DNA of 64,000 bases from Neptuniibacter victor (GTDB lineage: Bacteria > Pseudomonadota > Gammaproteobacteria > Pseudomonadales > Balneatricaceae): the NCBI GenBank assembly GCA_027943745.1, contig AP025763.1:3348001-3412000 (forward strand), written 5' to 3'. Numbering within the stretch: the stretch's first letter is position 1; every line of letters starts with the position of its first letter. Position numbers and translations under genes: made by a program. The notes under the pieces are model-generated. The model did no database searches. It was not told where the DNA came from and saw only the letters and a list, made by a program, of their open reading frames with translations. This document shows positions 1 through 9,418 of this stretch, in pieces.

Positions 1-209
1 CTAGAAAATGATTTTATTGCTTCGTGCAAACCACGAGTTAGATGCCCTACTTCGCTAAAAAATGTCTGATGCCGAAACTCATGAAGTTCCTGAATAATTT
101 CCATTGCATCAGAAAGCTTCCCTTCGTTGAGGACAGAAACAAGCTCCTGTGCCTTCAACTGCAATTCCATCTCGAAGTGTCCCATCCCTTTGCCTGTTCC
201 TGAAATCAT
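1..209 (-). CDS. cheZ: CheZ, chemotaxis phosphatase (N-terminal part, cut by window edge)
   Basis: This is the first 69 codons of a reading frame starting at the ATG at 209-207 and running off the window. The helical segment with the order EVGHLTRGLHEAIKSF matches the start of CheZ, the phosphatase that removes the phosphoryl group from CheY-P. It lies 20 bases behind cheY in the same direction, the order fliA-cheY-cheZ seen in Pseudomonas-type clusters, and an AAGG sits about 9 bases before the ATG. The phosphatase active site lies beyond the window, so only family membership can be judged. Confidence 0.85.
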   Translation of the reverse strand, partial: MISGTGKGMGHFEMELQLKAQELVSVLNEGKLSDAMEIIQELHEFRHQTFFSEVGHLTRGLHEAIKSFS

Positions 210-229
210 TACAACTGACCTTCTGCTCT

Positions 230-613
230 TTAACCTAGGCGCTCAAAGATTTTATCAATCTTCTCTTTAAGTACCGCCGCAGTAAATGGCTTTACCACAT
301 ATCCATTTACACCAGCCTGAGCTGCTGCAATGATCTGCTCTTTTTTAGCTTCAGCAGTCACCATTAACACCGGCATAGAAGCCAGCTGTGGATCAGAACG
401 AACCTCTTTAAGAAGATCGATACCTGTCATTCCTGGCATATTCCAGTCAGTCACTAAGAAATCGATTCCGCCTTGTTTTAAAATAGGCAAAGCTGTTTGC
501 CCATCATCCGCTTCCTGAACATTTGTCATACCCAGGTCACGTAACAAATTTTTAATAATACGTCTCATAGTTGAAAAATCATCGACTACAAGAATCTTCA
601 TGTCTTTATTCAA
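230..613 (-). CDS. cheY: CheY, chemotaxis response regulator
   Basis: A stand-alone receiver domain of about 127 residues that carries the signal from CheA-P to the flagellar switch (FliM/FliN). It shows the acidic pair VVDD, the phosphoacceptor region [10 protein letters not shown], the switch threonine in MVTAEAK and the KPF lysine. It is very close to the polar-flagellum CheY type of Pseudomonas and Vibrio. I place the start at a TTG (613-611) because GGGAGG lies 6 bases upstream. The ATG at 601 (MKILVVDD) would leave that ribosome site about 18 bases away. The longer frame reaching 688 adds unconserved residues. It is followed by cheZ and preceded by fliA. Confidence 0.93.
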   Translation of the reverse strand: MNKDMKILVVDDFSTMRRIIKNLLRDLGMTNVQEADDGQTALPILKQGGIDFLVTDWNMPGMTGIDLLKEVRSDPQLASMPVLMVTAEAKKEQIIAAAQAGVNGYVVKPFTAAVLKEKIDKIFERLG

Positions 614-694
614 GACGAGCCTCCCGTTAATACTGCGCAACTCATTGAGTCTACACCTAATTACCGCAATTACGTTGAGTCCGGTCAAGCCTTT

Positions 695-1405
695 TTATTG
701 CCATTCACTTAATCGTGAACGTAATCTCAAAGCTGCCTGACTGTGAATCTGGCTTACCCTTGATTCACTAACCCCTAAAATTTGACCAATCTCTTTTAAA
801 TTAAGCTCTTCATCATAATAGAGCGCTAATACCAACTTTTCCCGTTCTGGTAAGTTATTTATAGCTGTACTTAGCGCTTTTAAAAATGATTCCCGCTCAA
901 AATTTTGATTCGGCCCAGGATCATCGTTCGCAAATGATTCTCCAGGCCCCTCATGCTGCGGGTTGATCATCTCTTCAAAGCTAAAAAGACGACTATCAAG
1001 CGTATCTTTTAATAGATTATGGTATTCATCTACACTTATACCAAGTTCTTTCGCTACAGATGCATCACTTGCATCTCTACCTGTACGAGATTCAATCTGT
1101 TGAATTGCCTCTGTAACACGACGGCTATTTCGATGTACTGAGCGAGGCGTCCAATCTCCTCGACGCACCTCATCAATGATGGAACCACGAATGCGGATCC
1201 CTGCATAAGTTTCAAAACTAGCACCTTTTGAAGCATCGTATTTTTTCGCTGCTTCAAGCAAACCAATCATTCCCGCTTGGATCAAATCATCCAAAAGAAC
1301 TGTCGCGGGCAACCTCGCTAACAAATGATGGGCAATACGTTTAACTAGCGGCGCATATTGCTGAATTAACTCATCACTCGATTGTAATTGCAGCTGATTG
1401 TACAT
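695..1405 (-). CDS. fliA: FliA, RNA polymerase sigma-28 factor
   Basis: A 236-residue sigma factor of the FliA/WhiG group that directs transcription of late flagellar genes such as fliC. Region 2 is visible around DLIQAGMIGLLEAAKKYD and FETYAGIRIRGSIIDEVR, region 3 around residues 90-140, and region 4 with the DNA-reading helix near ESRVSQIHSQAALRLR at the C-terminus. Length is typical. It sits between fleN and cheY in the order flhF-fleN-fliA. The two sigma-28-like sites ahead of fliC in this window are plausible targets. Confidence 0.96.
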   Translation of the reverse strand: MYNQLQLQSSDELIQQYAPLVKRIAHHLLARLPATVLLDDLIQAGMIGLLEAAKKYDASKGASFETYAGIRIRGSIIDEVRRGDWTPRSVHRNSRRVTEAIQQIESRTGRDASDASVAKELGISVDEYHNLLKDTLDSRLFSFEEMINPQHEGPGESFANDDPGPNQNFERESFLKALSTAINNLPEREKLVLALYYDEELNLKEIGQILGVSESRVSQIHSQAALRLRSRLSEWQ

Positions 1406-1417
1406 ACTGCCTCTTTA

Positions 1418-2248
1418 TCAATCCGATGGGCGCGCTCCCTGTACAAGCCGCTCAACAAAAAACTCTAAATGACCTCGGGGCACAGTCTGAACTGGCCACC
1501 CATTTACTTTATTCGCTAATTGACGATATGCCAAGGAAACTTTGCTCTTTGGAAAAGCTTTTAAAACAGCCACTTGGCGCTGAACAGCTTTGCGAACATT
1601 TTCATCATAAGGGATTGAACCAACATATTGAAGCGTGACGTCAAGAAACCTGTCCGTAACCGTCAACAACTTACCAAACATATTCCTCCCTTCAGTATCC
1701 GTTCTAACCATATTGGCCAAAACCCTAAAGCGAGTCATCTTATAATCCCTATTTAACAATTTAATTAAAGCATACGCATCCGTAATTGACGTGGGCTCAT
1801 CGCAAACAACCACTAAAACTTCTTGTGCAGCCTTAACAAAACTCACAACAGAATCCGAAATACCAGCCGCCGTGTCAATAATTAGAACATCAATTTCATC
1901 AGAAACCTCATTAAAAGCATGGATAAGTTCTGCATGCTCATGCGCAGACAGCGCCGTCATCTCTTGCGTTCCTGAACAAGCTGGCACGATTTTAAGATGC
2001 TCACTGACATCAAGCATCACATCTTTCAATCCACACTCGCCACTCAACACATCAGAAATATTCTTTTTAGGACGCAATCCCAACAAAACATCGACATTAG
2101 CCAAACCTAAATCAGCATCCATCAACACTGAACGATGCCCAAGATCTCCCAAAGCTAGCGCTAGATTAACCGAAACATTCGTCTTACCGACCCCGCCTTT
2201 ACCACCAGTAACCGCAATAACTTTTACGGGCTTATGTTGATTCATCAT
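1418..2248 (-). CDS. fleN: FleN (FlhG), MinD-like ATPase controlling flagellar number
   Basis: A 276-residue MinD/ParA-type ATPase with a deviant Walker A (GGKGGVGKT, about residues 16-24), the switch region DADLGLANVDVLLGL and an IIDTAAG Walker B region. In polar flagellates FleN limits flagellar number by antagonising the master activator FleQ and works with FlhF. It lies 12 bases downstream of flhF, as in Pseudomonas. The C-terminal amphipathic stretch is compatible with the membrane-targeting helix of the family. Confidence 0.94.
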   Translation of the reverse strand: MMNQHKPVKVIAVTGGKGGVGKTNVSVNLALALGDLGHRSVLMDADLGLANVDVLLGLRPKKNISDVLSGECGLKDVMLDVSEHLKIVPACSGTQEMTALSAHEHAELIHAFNEVSDEIDVLIIDTAAGISDSVVSFVKAAQEVLVVVCDEPTSITDAYALIKLLNRDYKMTRFRVLANMVRTDTEGRNMFGKLLTVTDRFLDVTLQYVGSIPYDENVRKAVQRQVAVLKAFPKSKVSLAYRQLANKVNGWPVQTVPRGHLEFFVERLVQGARPSD

Positions 2249-2260
2249 TAATACTCACCA

Positions 2261-3688
2261 TTAACCCGTTTTATACACAGAGTCTAAAGCGGAGGTGTTT
2301 TTCTCAGCTTCAATTGCCCGCTGCGCGGTTATAACTGCCCGACTAACTAATTCATGTTTTTGCGCAACATCAATATCATCAGGAATACGTTGTCCATCAG
2401 TAACATAGGTAACAGGCAAACGTTTTTCTACAATCAAAGAGATCGCCTCACCCAAACTACCCGATTCATCCATCTTACTCAAAACACAGCCGTTTAATCC
2501 CAAACGCTGATAAGCATTAAATGCCTGTTCAACAACGCGACGCTGACTACTACAAGAAACAACTAGTAGCTTTTTAAGGCGCAAAGTAACACTCTCAAGC
2601 ATCTCTAGTTGCGCCTCACTATGCGGCTCTTGGGCATTCAAACCAGCTGTGTCGATTAATACCAATCTTTTATTTTTTAAAGAATGTAGAACTTCATCCA
2701 AACTATTAGTCGCATCAACAACCCTAACAGGAACATCAAGAATCCGGCCAAAAGTGCGTAGCTGCTCATGCGCTGCTATTCGAAATGTATCTGTAGTTAC
2801 GAGCGCTAAACTTGAACTCCCGTACTTCAATACATATCTCGCAGCCAACTTACCAATCGTTGTAGTCTTACCCACACCCGTAGGACCAACAAAAGCAACC
2901 ATTCCACCACGGTCAATAAAGTCATCACCAAGCACAGGAATCGAATCAGATAAACGTGATAACGCATGCTTCCAAGCTTTATCAGGAGATATATCCATCT
3001 CCATACTCGCCAAAAGATGAGAGGAAAGTTTTTCACTAACCCCCAAAAGTTCAAGCTTACGCTGCAATGGAGGTTTTGAAGGAGCAGATGGAGCCGCTCT
3101 AGCAGCAACAACCTGCTGACTGAGCAAGTTTTTTAACTGCGCAATCTCATCCTGCATAGAACGAATTAACCCTTCGTTCGCTGATTCAGGCACCTCAACA
3201 GCAGAGATCGAAAGCTCTTCTTGCAGATCCACACCAAGATCACTCTCACCGACCATTGGACCACGCATATAATTCTGATGAGCAGAGTCTGCCTTTTCTT
3301 TCTGGCGCTGCTTAAGAGATGCTAAAATTGTGCGCAAGTCTTCATCATCTGATTCAAGCTGTCGATTGACCGGCCCTGAAGCGTCATTTTTTTGACTATC
3401 CTGGGTTTGAGCTGAAGCGATCTGCATTCTCGCCTTCTGCAACTCACTAGCCAGATCACTACCACCCTTCGTCAGTACATCTATCTGCTCCTGACGCTTA
3501 CGAGTTTTTGCTTTCGTCCGACTAAACTCCTGCTGAGCAACCTCATAATCATTTTCATGCGCAGCAACAACCTCTACACCACCTGCAACACGATGATTGG
3601 AAACGATAACAGCATCAGCACCAATCTCATCCCGTACTCGGCGCATAGCCTGACGCATATCTGGCGCGAAAAAGCGTTTTACTTTCAT
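2261..3688 (-). CDS. flhF: FlhF, SRP-type GTPase for polar flagellar placement
   Basis: A 475-residue protein. The N-terminal B domain begins MKVKRFFAPDMRQAM, followed by a charged low-complexity linker (about 80-200) and a C-terminal NG domain with the G1 motif GPTGVGKTTT, the TTDTFRIAAHEQL motif, IDTAG and the SKMDE base-recognition motif. FlhF recruits early flagellar components such as FliF to the cell pole. Together with fleN this points to a polar flagellum. It follows flhA after 42 bases, and I saw no separate promoter in that gap. Confidence 0.95.
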   Translation of the reverse strand: MKVKRFFAPDMRQAMRRVRDEIGADAVIVSNHRVAGGVEVVAAHENDYEVAQQEFSRTKAKTRKRQEQIDVLTKGGSDLASELQKARMQIASAQTQDSQKNDASGPVNRQLESDDEDLRTILASLKQRQKEKADSAHQNYMRGPMVGESDLGVDLQEELSISAVEVPESANEGLIRSMQDEIAQLKNLLSQQVVAARAAPSAPSKPPLQRKLELLGVSEKLSSHLLASMEMDISPDKAWKHALSRLSDSIPVLGDDFIDRGGMVAFVGPTGVGKTTTIGKLAARYVLKYGSSSLALVTTDTFRIAAHEQLRTFGRILDVPVRVVDATNSLDEVLHSLKNKRLVLIDTAGLNAQEPHSEAQLEMLESVTLRLKKLLVVSCSSQRRVVEQAFNAYQRLGLNGCVLSKMDESGSLGEAISLIVEKRLPVTYVTDGQRIPDDIDVAQKHELVSRAVITAQRAIEAEKNTSALDSVYKTG

Positions 3689-3730
3689 ACTAATTCCTTA
3701 TCGGCCAGCAAGTTCAGCACTAAAATAAGA

Positions 3731-5839
3731 TTAGCCATTTACCTCACCTCCTACCGTCGCAACGATAGTGACCTTTTTATTTTCAGGAATTTCCTGATAG
3801 GAGAGTACGTTGATTTGATGCTCTCCATAGCGAACAAACTTTGACATTAATGGCCGGACAGGAGCCGCTACTAGGAGCACAGAAGGCCGCCCCATCATCT
3901 CCTGCTGGGTAGCCGTCTCAGACAATGAAGATTGAAGGCGCTCAGCCATTCCAGGCTCTAACACCAAACCATTATCTTGCCCCTGCTGAACCGAATTCAA
4001 CAACAACTGTTCAAGCTGCGGAGCTAAAGTAATAACCGGTAATTCAGCTTCAGAGCCATTAATATTTTGCACAATTAAACGAGAAAGCGAGACCCTTACA
4101 GCCGCAGTTAGTGCCAATGGATCTTGCGTACGATTGACAGCATCAGCCAAAGACTCGGCAATTGTCCTGAAGTCCTTCAATGGCACCTGCTCCATCAGCA
4201 GGTTTTGCAAGACTTTCAGCAACACACTAAACGACAACTTACCCGGAACTAGCTCTTCGACCAGCTTAGGCGAGCTCTTAGTTAACATATCGAGCAACTG
4301 CTGCACCTCTTCATGCCCAAGAAGCTCATGCGCATGAAGCTGCAGTAGTTGGTTTAAATGCGTTGCTACCACCGTCGACGCATCAACGACCGTATAACCT
4401 AAAGATTGTGCCTGCTCTTTCTGGGATTGTTCAATCCAAACAGCTTCTAAACCAAAGGCCGGATCTTGCACCTCAACCCCTTGCAGCTTACCGAAAACTT
4501 GCCCAGGATTTATAGCCAACTCGCGATCAGGATAAACCTCCGAATCACCAACAACCACCCCCATTAGAGTGATCCTATAAGCTCCAGGCAACAGATCAAG
4601 GTTATCTCGAATATGAACGGAGGGAACCAAGAACCCCAAATCCTGTGACAACTTTTTACGCACGCCCTTGATACGACTTAGAAGTTGACCACCCTGCATT
4701 TTATCTACCATCGGAATCAGACGATAACCTACTTCCAAACCGATCATATCGACGGGCATTACATCATCCCAATCCAATTCCCGCTTCTCCGACTCCTCCT
4801 CAACAGGCAGCTCAGCTTGCTCTTTAGCTTGTTCTTCAGCTGCAATTTTTCTCTGCTGCTCTTTCTTAACAACCCACCAAGCAGCCCCACCAGCAGCCGC
4901 CGCAAGAGATAAGAAGGCAAAATGCGGCATTCCAGGAATAATACCCATAATCGTCATAATGCCTGCAGCCACAGCCAACGCTTTAGGCGACGCAAACATC
5001 TGAGCCACCACCTGCTTACCCATATCATGGGAAACATTCTGACGAGTCACCATAATAGCGGCCGCAGTAGACAGCAGTAATGATGGAATCTGCGCGACCA
5101 AACCATCCCCGATAGTCAGCAACGAATAAAAACGCATCGCCGTCTCAAAATCGAGATCATGCTGCAACATTCCTATACCCAAACCACCGAGCAGATTGAT
5201 CACAAGGATCAAAATACCAGCGACTGCATCTCCTCGCACAAACTTAGAAGCACCATCCATCGAACCATAAAAGTCTGCTTCTTGAGTTACATCTTCACGT
5301 CTCGCCCTTGCATCCTCTTGACCTATTAGGCCAGCATTAAGATCTGCATCAATTGCCATCTGCTTACCAGGCATAGCATCAAGCGTAAAGCGAGCACTTA
5401 CTTCCGAAATACGACCAGCACCTTTGGTAACTACAACAAAGTTAATGATAATAAGGATTAAAAAGACAACAAAACCAACAACGTAATTACCACCAACGAC
5501 CACTTCACCGAAAGCCTCGATCACTTTACCCGCTGCGTCCCCACCTTCATGACCATATAACAAGACCACACGCGTTGATGCCACATTCAGCGAAAGCCTC
5601 ATCAACGTAGCAACAAGAATAATGGTAGGAAAGATTGCAAAATCTAGGGGGCGGTCAGAATAGACACAGACCAATAACACAACGATAGAAAGCGCTATAT
5701 TGAAGGTAAAAAAGACATCAAGCAAAAACGGAGGAACGGGCAAGGTCACCATTGCCAAGATAACCAACAGCAGCAAAGGCACACCTAGGTTACCCTTACT
5801 TAAACTGCGAACGTTATCGAGTATTACAGCCCTATCCAC
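3731..5839 (-). CDS. flhA: FlhA, flagellar type III export gate protein
   Basis: A 702-residue inner-membrane component of the flagellar export apparatus. The first roughly 320 residues contain about eight membrane helices and the conserved cytosolic FHIPEP-type loop (GRISEVSARFTLDAMPGKQM and neighbours). The rest is the cytosolic ring domain that binds chaperone-substrate complexes, preceded by a charged linker rich in K and E near 325-350. Length is normal. A strong sigma-54-type site lies about 120 bases upstream, so it probably starts the flhA-flhF-fleN-fliA-che transcript. Confidence 0.97.
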   Translation of the reverse strand: MDRAVILDNVRSLSKGNLGVPLLLLVILAMVTLPVPPFLLDVFFTFNIALSIVVLLVCVYSDRPLDFAIFPTIILVATLMRLSLNVASTRVVLLYGHEGGDAAGKVIEAFGEVVVGGNYVVGFVVFLILIIINFVVVTKGAGRISEVSARFTLDAMPGKQMAIDADLNAGLIGQEDARARREDVTQEADFYGSMDGASKFVRGDAVAGILILVINLLGGLGIGMLQHDLDFETAMRFYSLLTIGDGLVAQIPSLLLSTAAAIMVTRQNVSHDMGKQVVAQMFASPKALAVAAGIMTIMGIIPGMPHFAFLSLAAAAGGAAWWVVKKEQQRKIAAEEQAKEQAELPVEEESEKRELDWDDVMPVDMIGLEVGYRLIPMVDKMQGGQLLSRIKGVRKKLSQDLGFLVPSVHIRDNLDLLPGAYRITLMGVVVGDSEVYPDRELAINPGQVFGKLQGVEVQDPAFGLEAVWIEQSQKEQAQSLGYTVVDASTVVATHLNQLLQLHAHELLGHEEVQQLLDMLTKSSPKLVEELVPGKLSFSVLLKVLQNLLMEQVPLKDFRTIAESLADAVNRTQDPLALTAAVRVSLSRLIVQNINGSEAELPVITLAPQLEQLLLNSVQQGQDNGLVLEPGMAERLQSSLSETATQQEMMGRPSVLLVAAPVRPLMSKFVRYGEHQINVLSYQEIPENKKVTIVATVGGEVNG

Positions 5840-5960
5840 TTAAACTCCAGCGTCAAAAAAACATCACAAAAAATCATTCACCTACAAACAGCCTAATAAT
5901 TACATATCCAAACACTAAATACGCTGTTTTTTTGACGAATAATTACACGAAGAGTAAAAA

Positions 5961-5977
5961 ATGCAATTTCCGAGCCA
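5961..5977 (-). promoter_or_regulatory. Sigma-54 (RpoN) promoter for flhA
   Basis: On the minus strand the sequence TGGCTCGGAAATTGCA has GG (5976-5975) and GC (5964-5963) exactly 10 bases apart and closely matches the TGGCACG-N4-TTGC consensus. It sits just behind the flhB stop codon, giving a leader of roughly 110 bases before the flhA start at 5839. In Pseudomonas flhA is a FleQ/RpoN-dependent operon head, which fits. Confidence 0.75.
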
Positions 5978-5978
5978 G

Positions 5979-7130
5979 TTACTGATCCGCTTTAAACTCC
6001 TCTGGAATCGGAAGTTCGCCCACCTTAAGTTCTGTAGGCCTTTCAGCATCACGACTCTTATAACGTTTCAACTGGAATACATACGCTAAGACTTGAGCGA
6101 CGGCCATATAAAGACCAGACGGTATCTCATCATCTATTTCAGTGGAGTGATAGATAGCTCGCGCGAGCGGTGGAGCAGATAAAATAGGGACATCATTCGC
6201 CTCAGCAATCTCTCGGATTTTTAAAGCTACAAAATCTACACCTTTAGCCACCATAACGGGTGCCCCACGCCCCTCTCCCTCACCACCACTTTCATACTTT
6301 AAAGCAACAGCATAGTGAGTCGGGTTGGTAATCACAACATCAGCCTCAGGCACAGCACTCATCATTTGCCGCTGAGCAATTTCACGCTGCAATTGACGAA
6401 TACGCCCTTTAACTTCAGGCTTACCTTCAGTGTTTTTAAGCTCATCTTTGACCTCTTGCAGCGTCATCTTCATTTTTTCTGTGTATTCGTATAACTGATA
6501 CGGCACATCAACAACTGCCACTAAGATCAATACAGCACTCAACGCCATAAAAACCCAAATAATAATATCAAGTGCAGCATCAATGGCGGGCCGAGCTTCA
6601 AAAGTGGCTAACGCTAAAATATCATTCCTAATCGTCCACAGAATCAATATTGCAAACCCACCCACTAAAGAGAACTTAGCGATAGCTTTAAACAACTCGA
6701 CCAGAGCCTTAAGCGAGAACATGCGTTTAATCCCAGCCAAAGGGTCGATTCGGCTTCCTTTGGGCGCGATAGAATCCGCACTAAAATTCCAGCCACCTAA
6801 AGCGATCGGTCCTACAAGGGCCGCTATCAACAAAACACCGAACACCCCCGAAAGACCAATAAGCGCATCCCAAGCAGACATACCAAAATGAGAAAAAAGT
6901 TTATTGGTATCAAAAATGGCCTGTCGATCCAGGACAAAATTACTTTCCATTATTCCAAGCATGCGTTCAGCCAACTGCGAGCCAAAAATAATAACCGAAA
7001 AAACAGCAGCCATTAGCACCAGCGTTGTTGCAAGCTCTTTAGAGCGCGGAACATCGCCCTTCTCCCGAGCTTCCTTTATTCGCTTGGGGGTGGGGTCTTC
7101 TGTTTTTTCTTGACCTGAATCTTCAGCCAT
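5979..7130 (-). CDS. flhB: FlhB, flagellar export switch protein
   Basis: A 383-residue protein with four predicted membrane helices in the first ~210 residues and a cytosolic C-terminal domain holding the autocleavage motif NPTH within ITNPTHYAVALKYE. FlhB works with FliK to switch export from rod/hook to filament substrates. The N-terminus EDSGQEKTEDPTPKRIKEAR is a family signature. The C-terminal extension after the conserved domain is slightly longer than in E. coli. It follows fliR by 9 bases. Confidence 0.96.
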   Translation of the reverse strand: MAEDSGQEKTEDPTPKRIKEAREKGDVPRSKELATTLVLMAAVFSVIIFGSQLAERMLGIMESNFVLDRQAIFDTNKLFSHFGMSAWDALIGLSGVFGVLLIAALVGPIALGGWNFSADSIAPKGSRIDPLAGIKRMFSLKALVELFKAIAKFSLVGGFAILILWTIRNDILALATFEARPAIDAALDIIIWVFMALSAVLILVAVVDVPYQLYEYTEKMKMTLQEVKDELKNTEGKPEVKGRIRQLQREIAQRQMMSAVPEADVVITNPTHYAVALKYESGGEGEGRGAPVMVAKGVDFVALKIREIAEANDVPILSAPPLARAIYHSTEIDDEIPSGLYMAVAQVLAYVFQLKRYKSRDAERPTELKVGELPIPEEFKADQ

Positions 7131-7139
7131 GACCCCTTC

Positions 7140-7913
7140 CTACAGAAAAACACTTTCAATATAGGTCAACACGAAACTAGAGATTCTCATGTATTGATCA
7201 AGAAACCCGCCCAGATTGACCCAATTAATAAACAAACCCAACACCATCGTAAACGGAAAGCCAACAGCCAGAATGTTAAGTTGTGGTGCCGCACGCGACA
7301 TAATGCCAAAAGCCATATTTACAACCAGTAGCGCTGTCACAGCAGGCAAAGCCATCAGCATTGCGGCCGAAAACATCCAGCTTCCAGACATCGCGACCCG
7401 CCAGTAACTCTCTCTAGAAAAAGCCGACAAACTTACAGGCACCACATCGAAACTTCGAACGACAATCTCAATCATCACCAAATGGCCATTAAGCGATATA
7501 AATATCATCATAATTAACGTCAGATAAAACTGCCCTAACATTACAACCGAGATTCCGTTTGTTGGATCTGTCATTGAGGCAAAGCCCAAACCCATCTGCA
7601 TAGCAATCATTTGACCACCGAGCACAAAGATTTGATAAAAAATCTGAAACAAAAAACCCAAGATCCCACCAACTAAGATCTGCTGCCCAACCACAAGATA
7701 AGTATTAAAGCTTAGTGCATCAAACTCAGGCATTGGAGGTAATAGGGGAGCCACCGTTCCAGCAACCGCCAGCGCTAGCATCAAACGAACGCGAGCATTA
7801 ATCAGCTGACTCCCTAATAAAGGAACGGCCATAAAAAAAGACGCGATACGAAAAAAAGGCCAAATAAAAGCAGATATCCATTGTTCAATTTGAAGCACGC
7901 TTAGCTCAAACAA
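7140..7913 (-). CDS. fliR: FliR, flagellar export gate subunit
   Basis: A 257-residue, very hydrophobic protein with about six membrane segments. The conserved early region WPFFRIASFFMAVPL and the central MQMGLGFASMTDPTNG motif identify FliR. With FliP and FliQ it forms the helical export gate core inside the basal body. The gene lies 4 bases downstream of fliQ and 9 bases upstream of flhB, in the usual fliPQR-flhB order. Confidence 0.95.
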   Translation of the reverse strand: MFELSVLQIEQWISAFIWPFFRIASFFMAVPLLGSQLINARVRLMLALAVAGTVAPLLPPMPEFDALSFNTYLVVGQQILVGGILGFLFQIFYQIFVLGGQMIAMQMGLGFASMTDPTNGISVVMLGQFYLTLIMMIFISLNGHLVMIEIVVRSFDVVPVSLSAFSRESYWRVAMSGSWMFSAAMLMALPAVTALLVVNMAFGIMSRAAPQLNILAVGFPFTMVLGLFINWVNLGGFLDQYMRISSFVLTYIESVFL

Positions 7914-7917
7914 AGGA

Positions 7918-8187
7918 TCAACCTATTAGGTAGGGAATATTTTTGACTAGGCTAGTGAAATGCTCCGTCAATTGATTCAAAATCCACGGACCAGCCCACA
8001 TAATGACAAGAATAGTCGTCAACAGTCGAGGCAAAAAACTTAAGGTCTGCTCGTTAATCTGCGTTGCGGCCTGGAAGGTTGAAACAACCAAACCAATCAA
8101 CAAACTAGGCACTATTATTACTGTCACTAATACAACGATTAGCCAAAAGGCCTCACCAAACAGGCCAAGCACAATCTCTGGAGTCAT
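7918..8187 (-). CDS. fliQ: FliQ, flagellar export gate subunit
   Basis: An 89-residue protein with two membrane helices (about 13-38 and 50-75), beginning MTPEIVLGLFGEAF and carrying the QAATQINEQTLSFLPRLL loop typical of FliQ. It packs with FliP and FliR in the export gate. Length is exactly that of the family. The gap to fliP is 27 bases and contains a ribosome-binding sequence (GGAG) before the ATG. Confidence 0.95.
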   Translation of the reverse strand: MTPEIVLGLFGEAFWLIVVLVTVIIVPSLLIGLVVSTFQAATQINEQTLSFLPRLLTTILVIMWAGPWILNQLTEHFTSLVKNIPYLIG

Positions 8188-8214
8188 ATAGAAAATCTCC
8201 TTCTGTACTAATAG

Positions 8215-8964
8215 CTAAATACCAAAACTAGCGGCTAAGGTCCCGATAACCAACGCCCAACCATCCACTAGAACAAACAGCATGATCTTAAATGGCAATG
8301 AGATAATAACCGGAGAAAGCATCATCATACCCATTGCCATCAAAACACTTGCCACAACCAAGTCAATCACCAAAAAGGGAATAAAAAGCATAAAGCCTAT
8401 TTGGAAAGCTGTTTTCAACTCACTGGTCACAAACGCTGGCACTAAAACAGTAAAAGGTATTTGCTCTGGGGAGCTGACTGCCTCAGAACCCGAAATTCGC
8501 ATAAATAACCCAAGATCACTTTCTCTTGTTTGCAACATCATGAAATCACGAAATGGGCCACTCGCCTGCTGAAAAGCCTCTACCACTGTCATCTCTTCAT
8601 TAACATATGGCTGCACGGCCTCAGCATAAACCTTATCTAAGACTGGCGTCATAATGAACAAAGTCAAAAACATCGCCATACCCACCATAATCTGATTAGA
8701 AGGCGTTTGCTGCAATCCTAAGGCCTGACGCAATATAGCAAATACAATAATAATGCGCGCAAAGGAGGTCATCATCATAACCATTGCTGGCAGGAACGTC
8801 AGCATGGTCATTAGTGCAAGCACTTGGAGCGTCACACTATAATTACTTTCTCCATTCTCGCCTGTCGTCAGCGTTAAAGCAGGAATACCCACATCAGCGG
8901 CCTGCGAAGAAATAGAAAAAACACTTAATACAACAACAGACAAATATAATATAAATCTATTCAT
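8215..8964 (-). CDS. fliP: FliP, flagellar export gate subunit
   Basis: About 249 residues with a cleavable signal peptide ([16 protein letters not shown]...SQAAD) followed by four membrane segments. The motif [20 protein letters not shown] is diagnostic of FliP. I prefer the ATG at 8964, which puts the signal peptide at the usual length. An ATG at 8979 adds five residues (MRRKQ) and has a GGA upstream, so it cannot be excluded. Either start overlaps the end of fliO, suggesting coupled translation. Confidence 0.94.
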   Translation of the reverse strand: MNRFILYLSVVVLSVFSISSQAADVGIPALTLTTGENGESNYSVTLQVLALMTMLTFLPAMVMMMTSFARIIIVFAILRQALGLQQTPSNQIMVGMAMFLTLFIMTPVLDKVYAEAVQPYVNEEMTVVEAFQQASGPFRDFMMLQTRESDLGLFMRISGSEAVSSPEQIPFTVLVPAFVTSELKTAFQIGFMLFIPFLVIDLVVASVLMAMGMMMLSPVIISLPFKIMLFVLVDGWALVIGTLAASFGI

Positions 8965-9415
8965 CTGCTTTCTTCTCATCTTGATCCACTTGTCTTTGCT
9001 TCAGCGCTTCACCTAATCGAGCACTAAATGTACTCTGTTTCGCATCAACGTCCACAACCGCCTCATCAAAAGAGTGCAGATGAGAAACCCTACCCGGCGC
9101 AACACCTAATAAAATCTGTTGATCGCCTACTTTTACAAGAACAGCTTTCTCTCGAGTACTCAATGGCAACACACCGAGCACCCGCATATTCTTACTGATT
9201 GGCGAAATACCTGAAAAACGCTTGAACGCCCAAGAGAGAATAAAAATTATCGCAACAACAACCAACAAACCAACGACTAACTGAACCAGAGCTTCACTAG
9301 AAAACGGCTCATTATATGCGGTGCGCAGTGCAGGCTGTGCAACAGAAACGGCCGACTCCGCAGCCAAGCGAGCAGAAAATAAAATTACTGACAAAGAAAA
9401 AAACAGACGATACAT
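8957..9415 (-). CDS. fliO: FliO, flagellar export gate assembly protein
   Basis: A 152-residue protein with an N-terminal signal-like hydrophobic stretch, one strong membrane helix at about 45-65 and a small cytosolic domain with the FliO pattern [21 protein letters not shown]...LLGVAPG. In relatives it acts as a scaffold for FliP ring assembly and is poorly conserved outside this core. It starts 3 bases after the fliN stop codon and overlaps fliP. Confidence 0.9.
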   Translation of the reverse strand: MYRLFFSLSVILFSARLAAESAVSVAQPALRTAYNEPFSSEALVQLVVGLLVVVAIIFILSWAFKRFSGISPISKNMRVLGVLPLSTREKAVLVKVGDQQILLGVAPGRVSHLHSFDEAVVDVDAKQSTFSARLGEALKQRQVDQDEKKADE

Positions 9416-9418
9416 CTG

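Noticed and set aside
1791-2240. Plus-strand frame of 149 codons opposite fleN
   Set aside because: Fully antisense to a strongly conserved gene, serine/threonine-rich as expected for a shadow, and no ribosome site.
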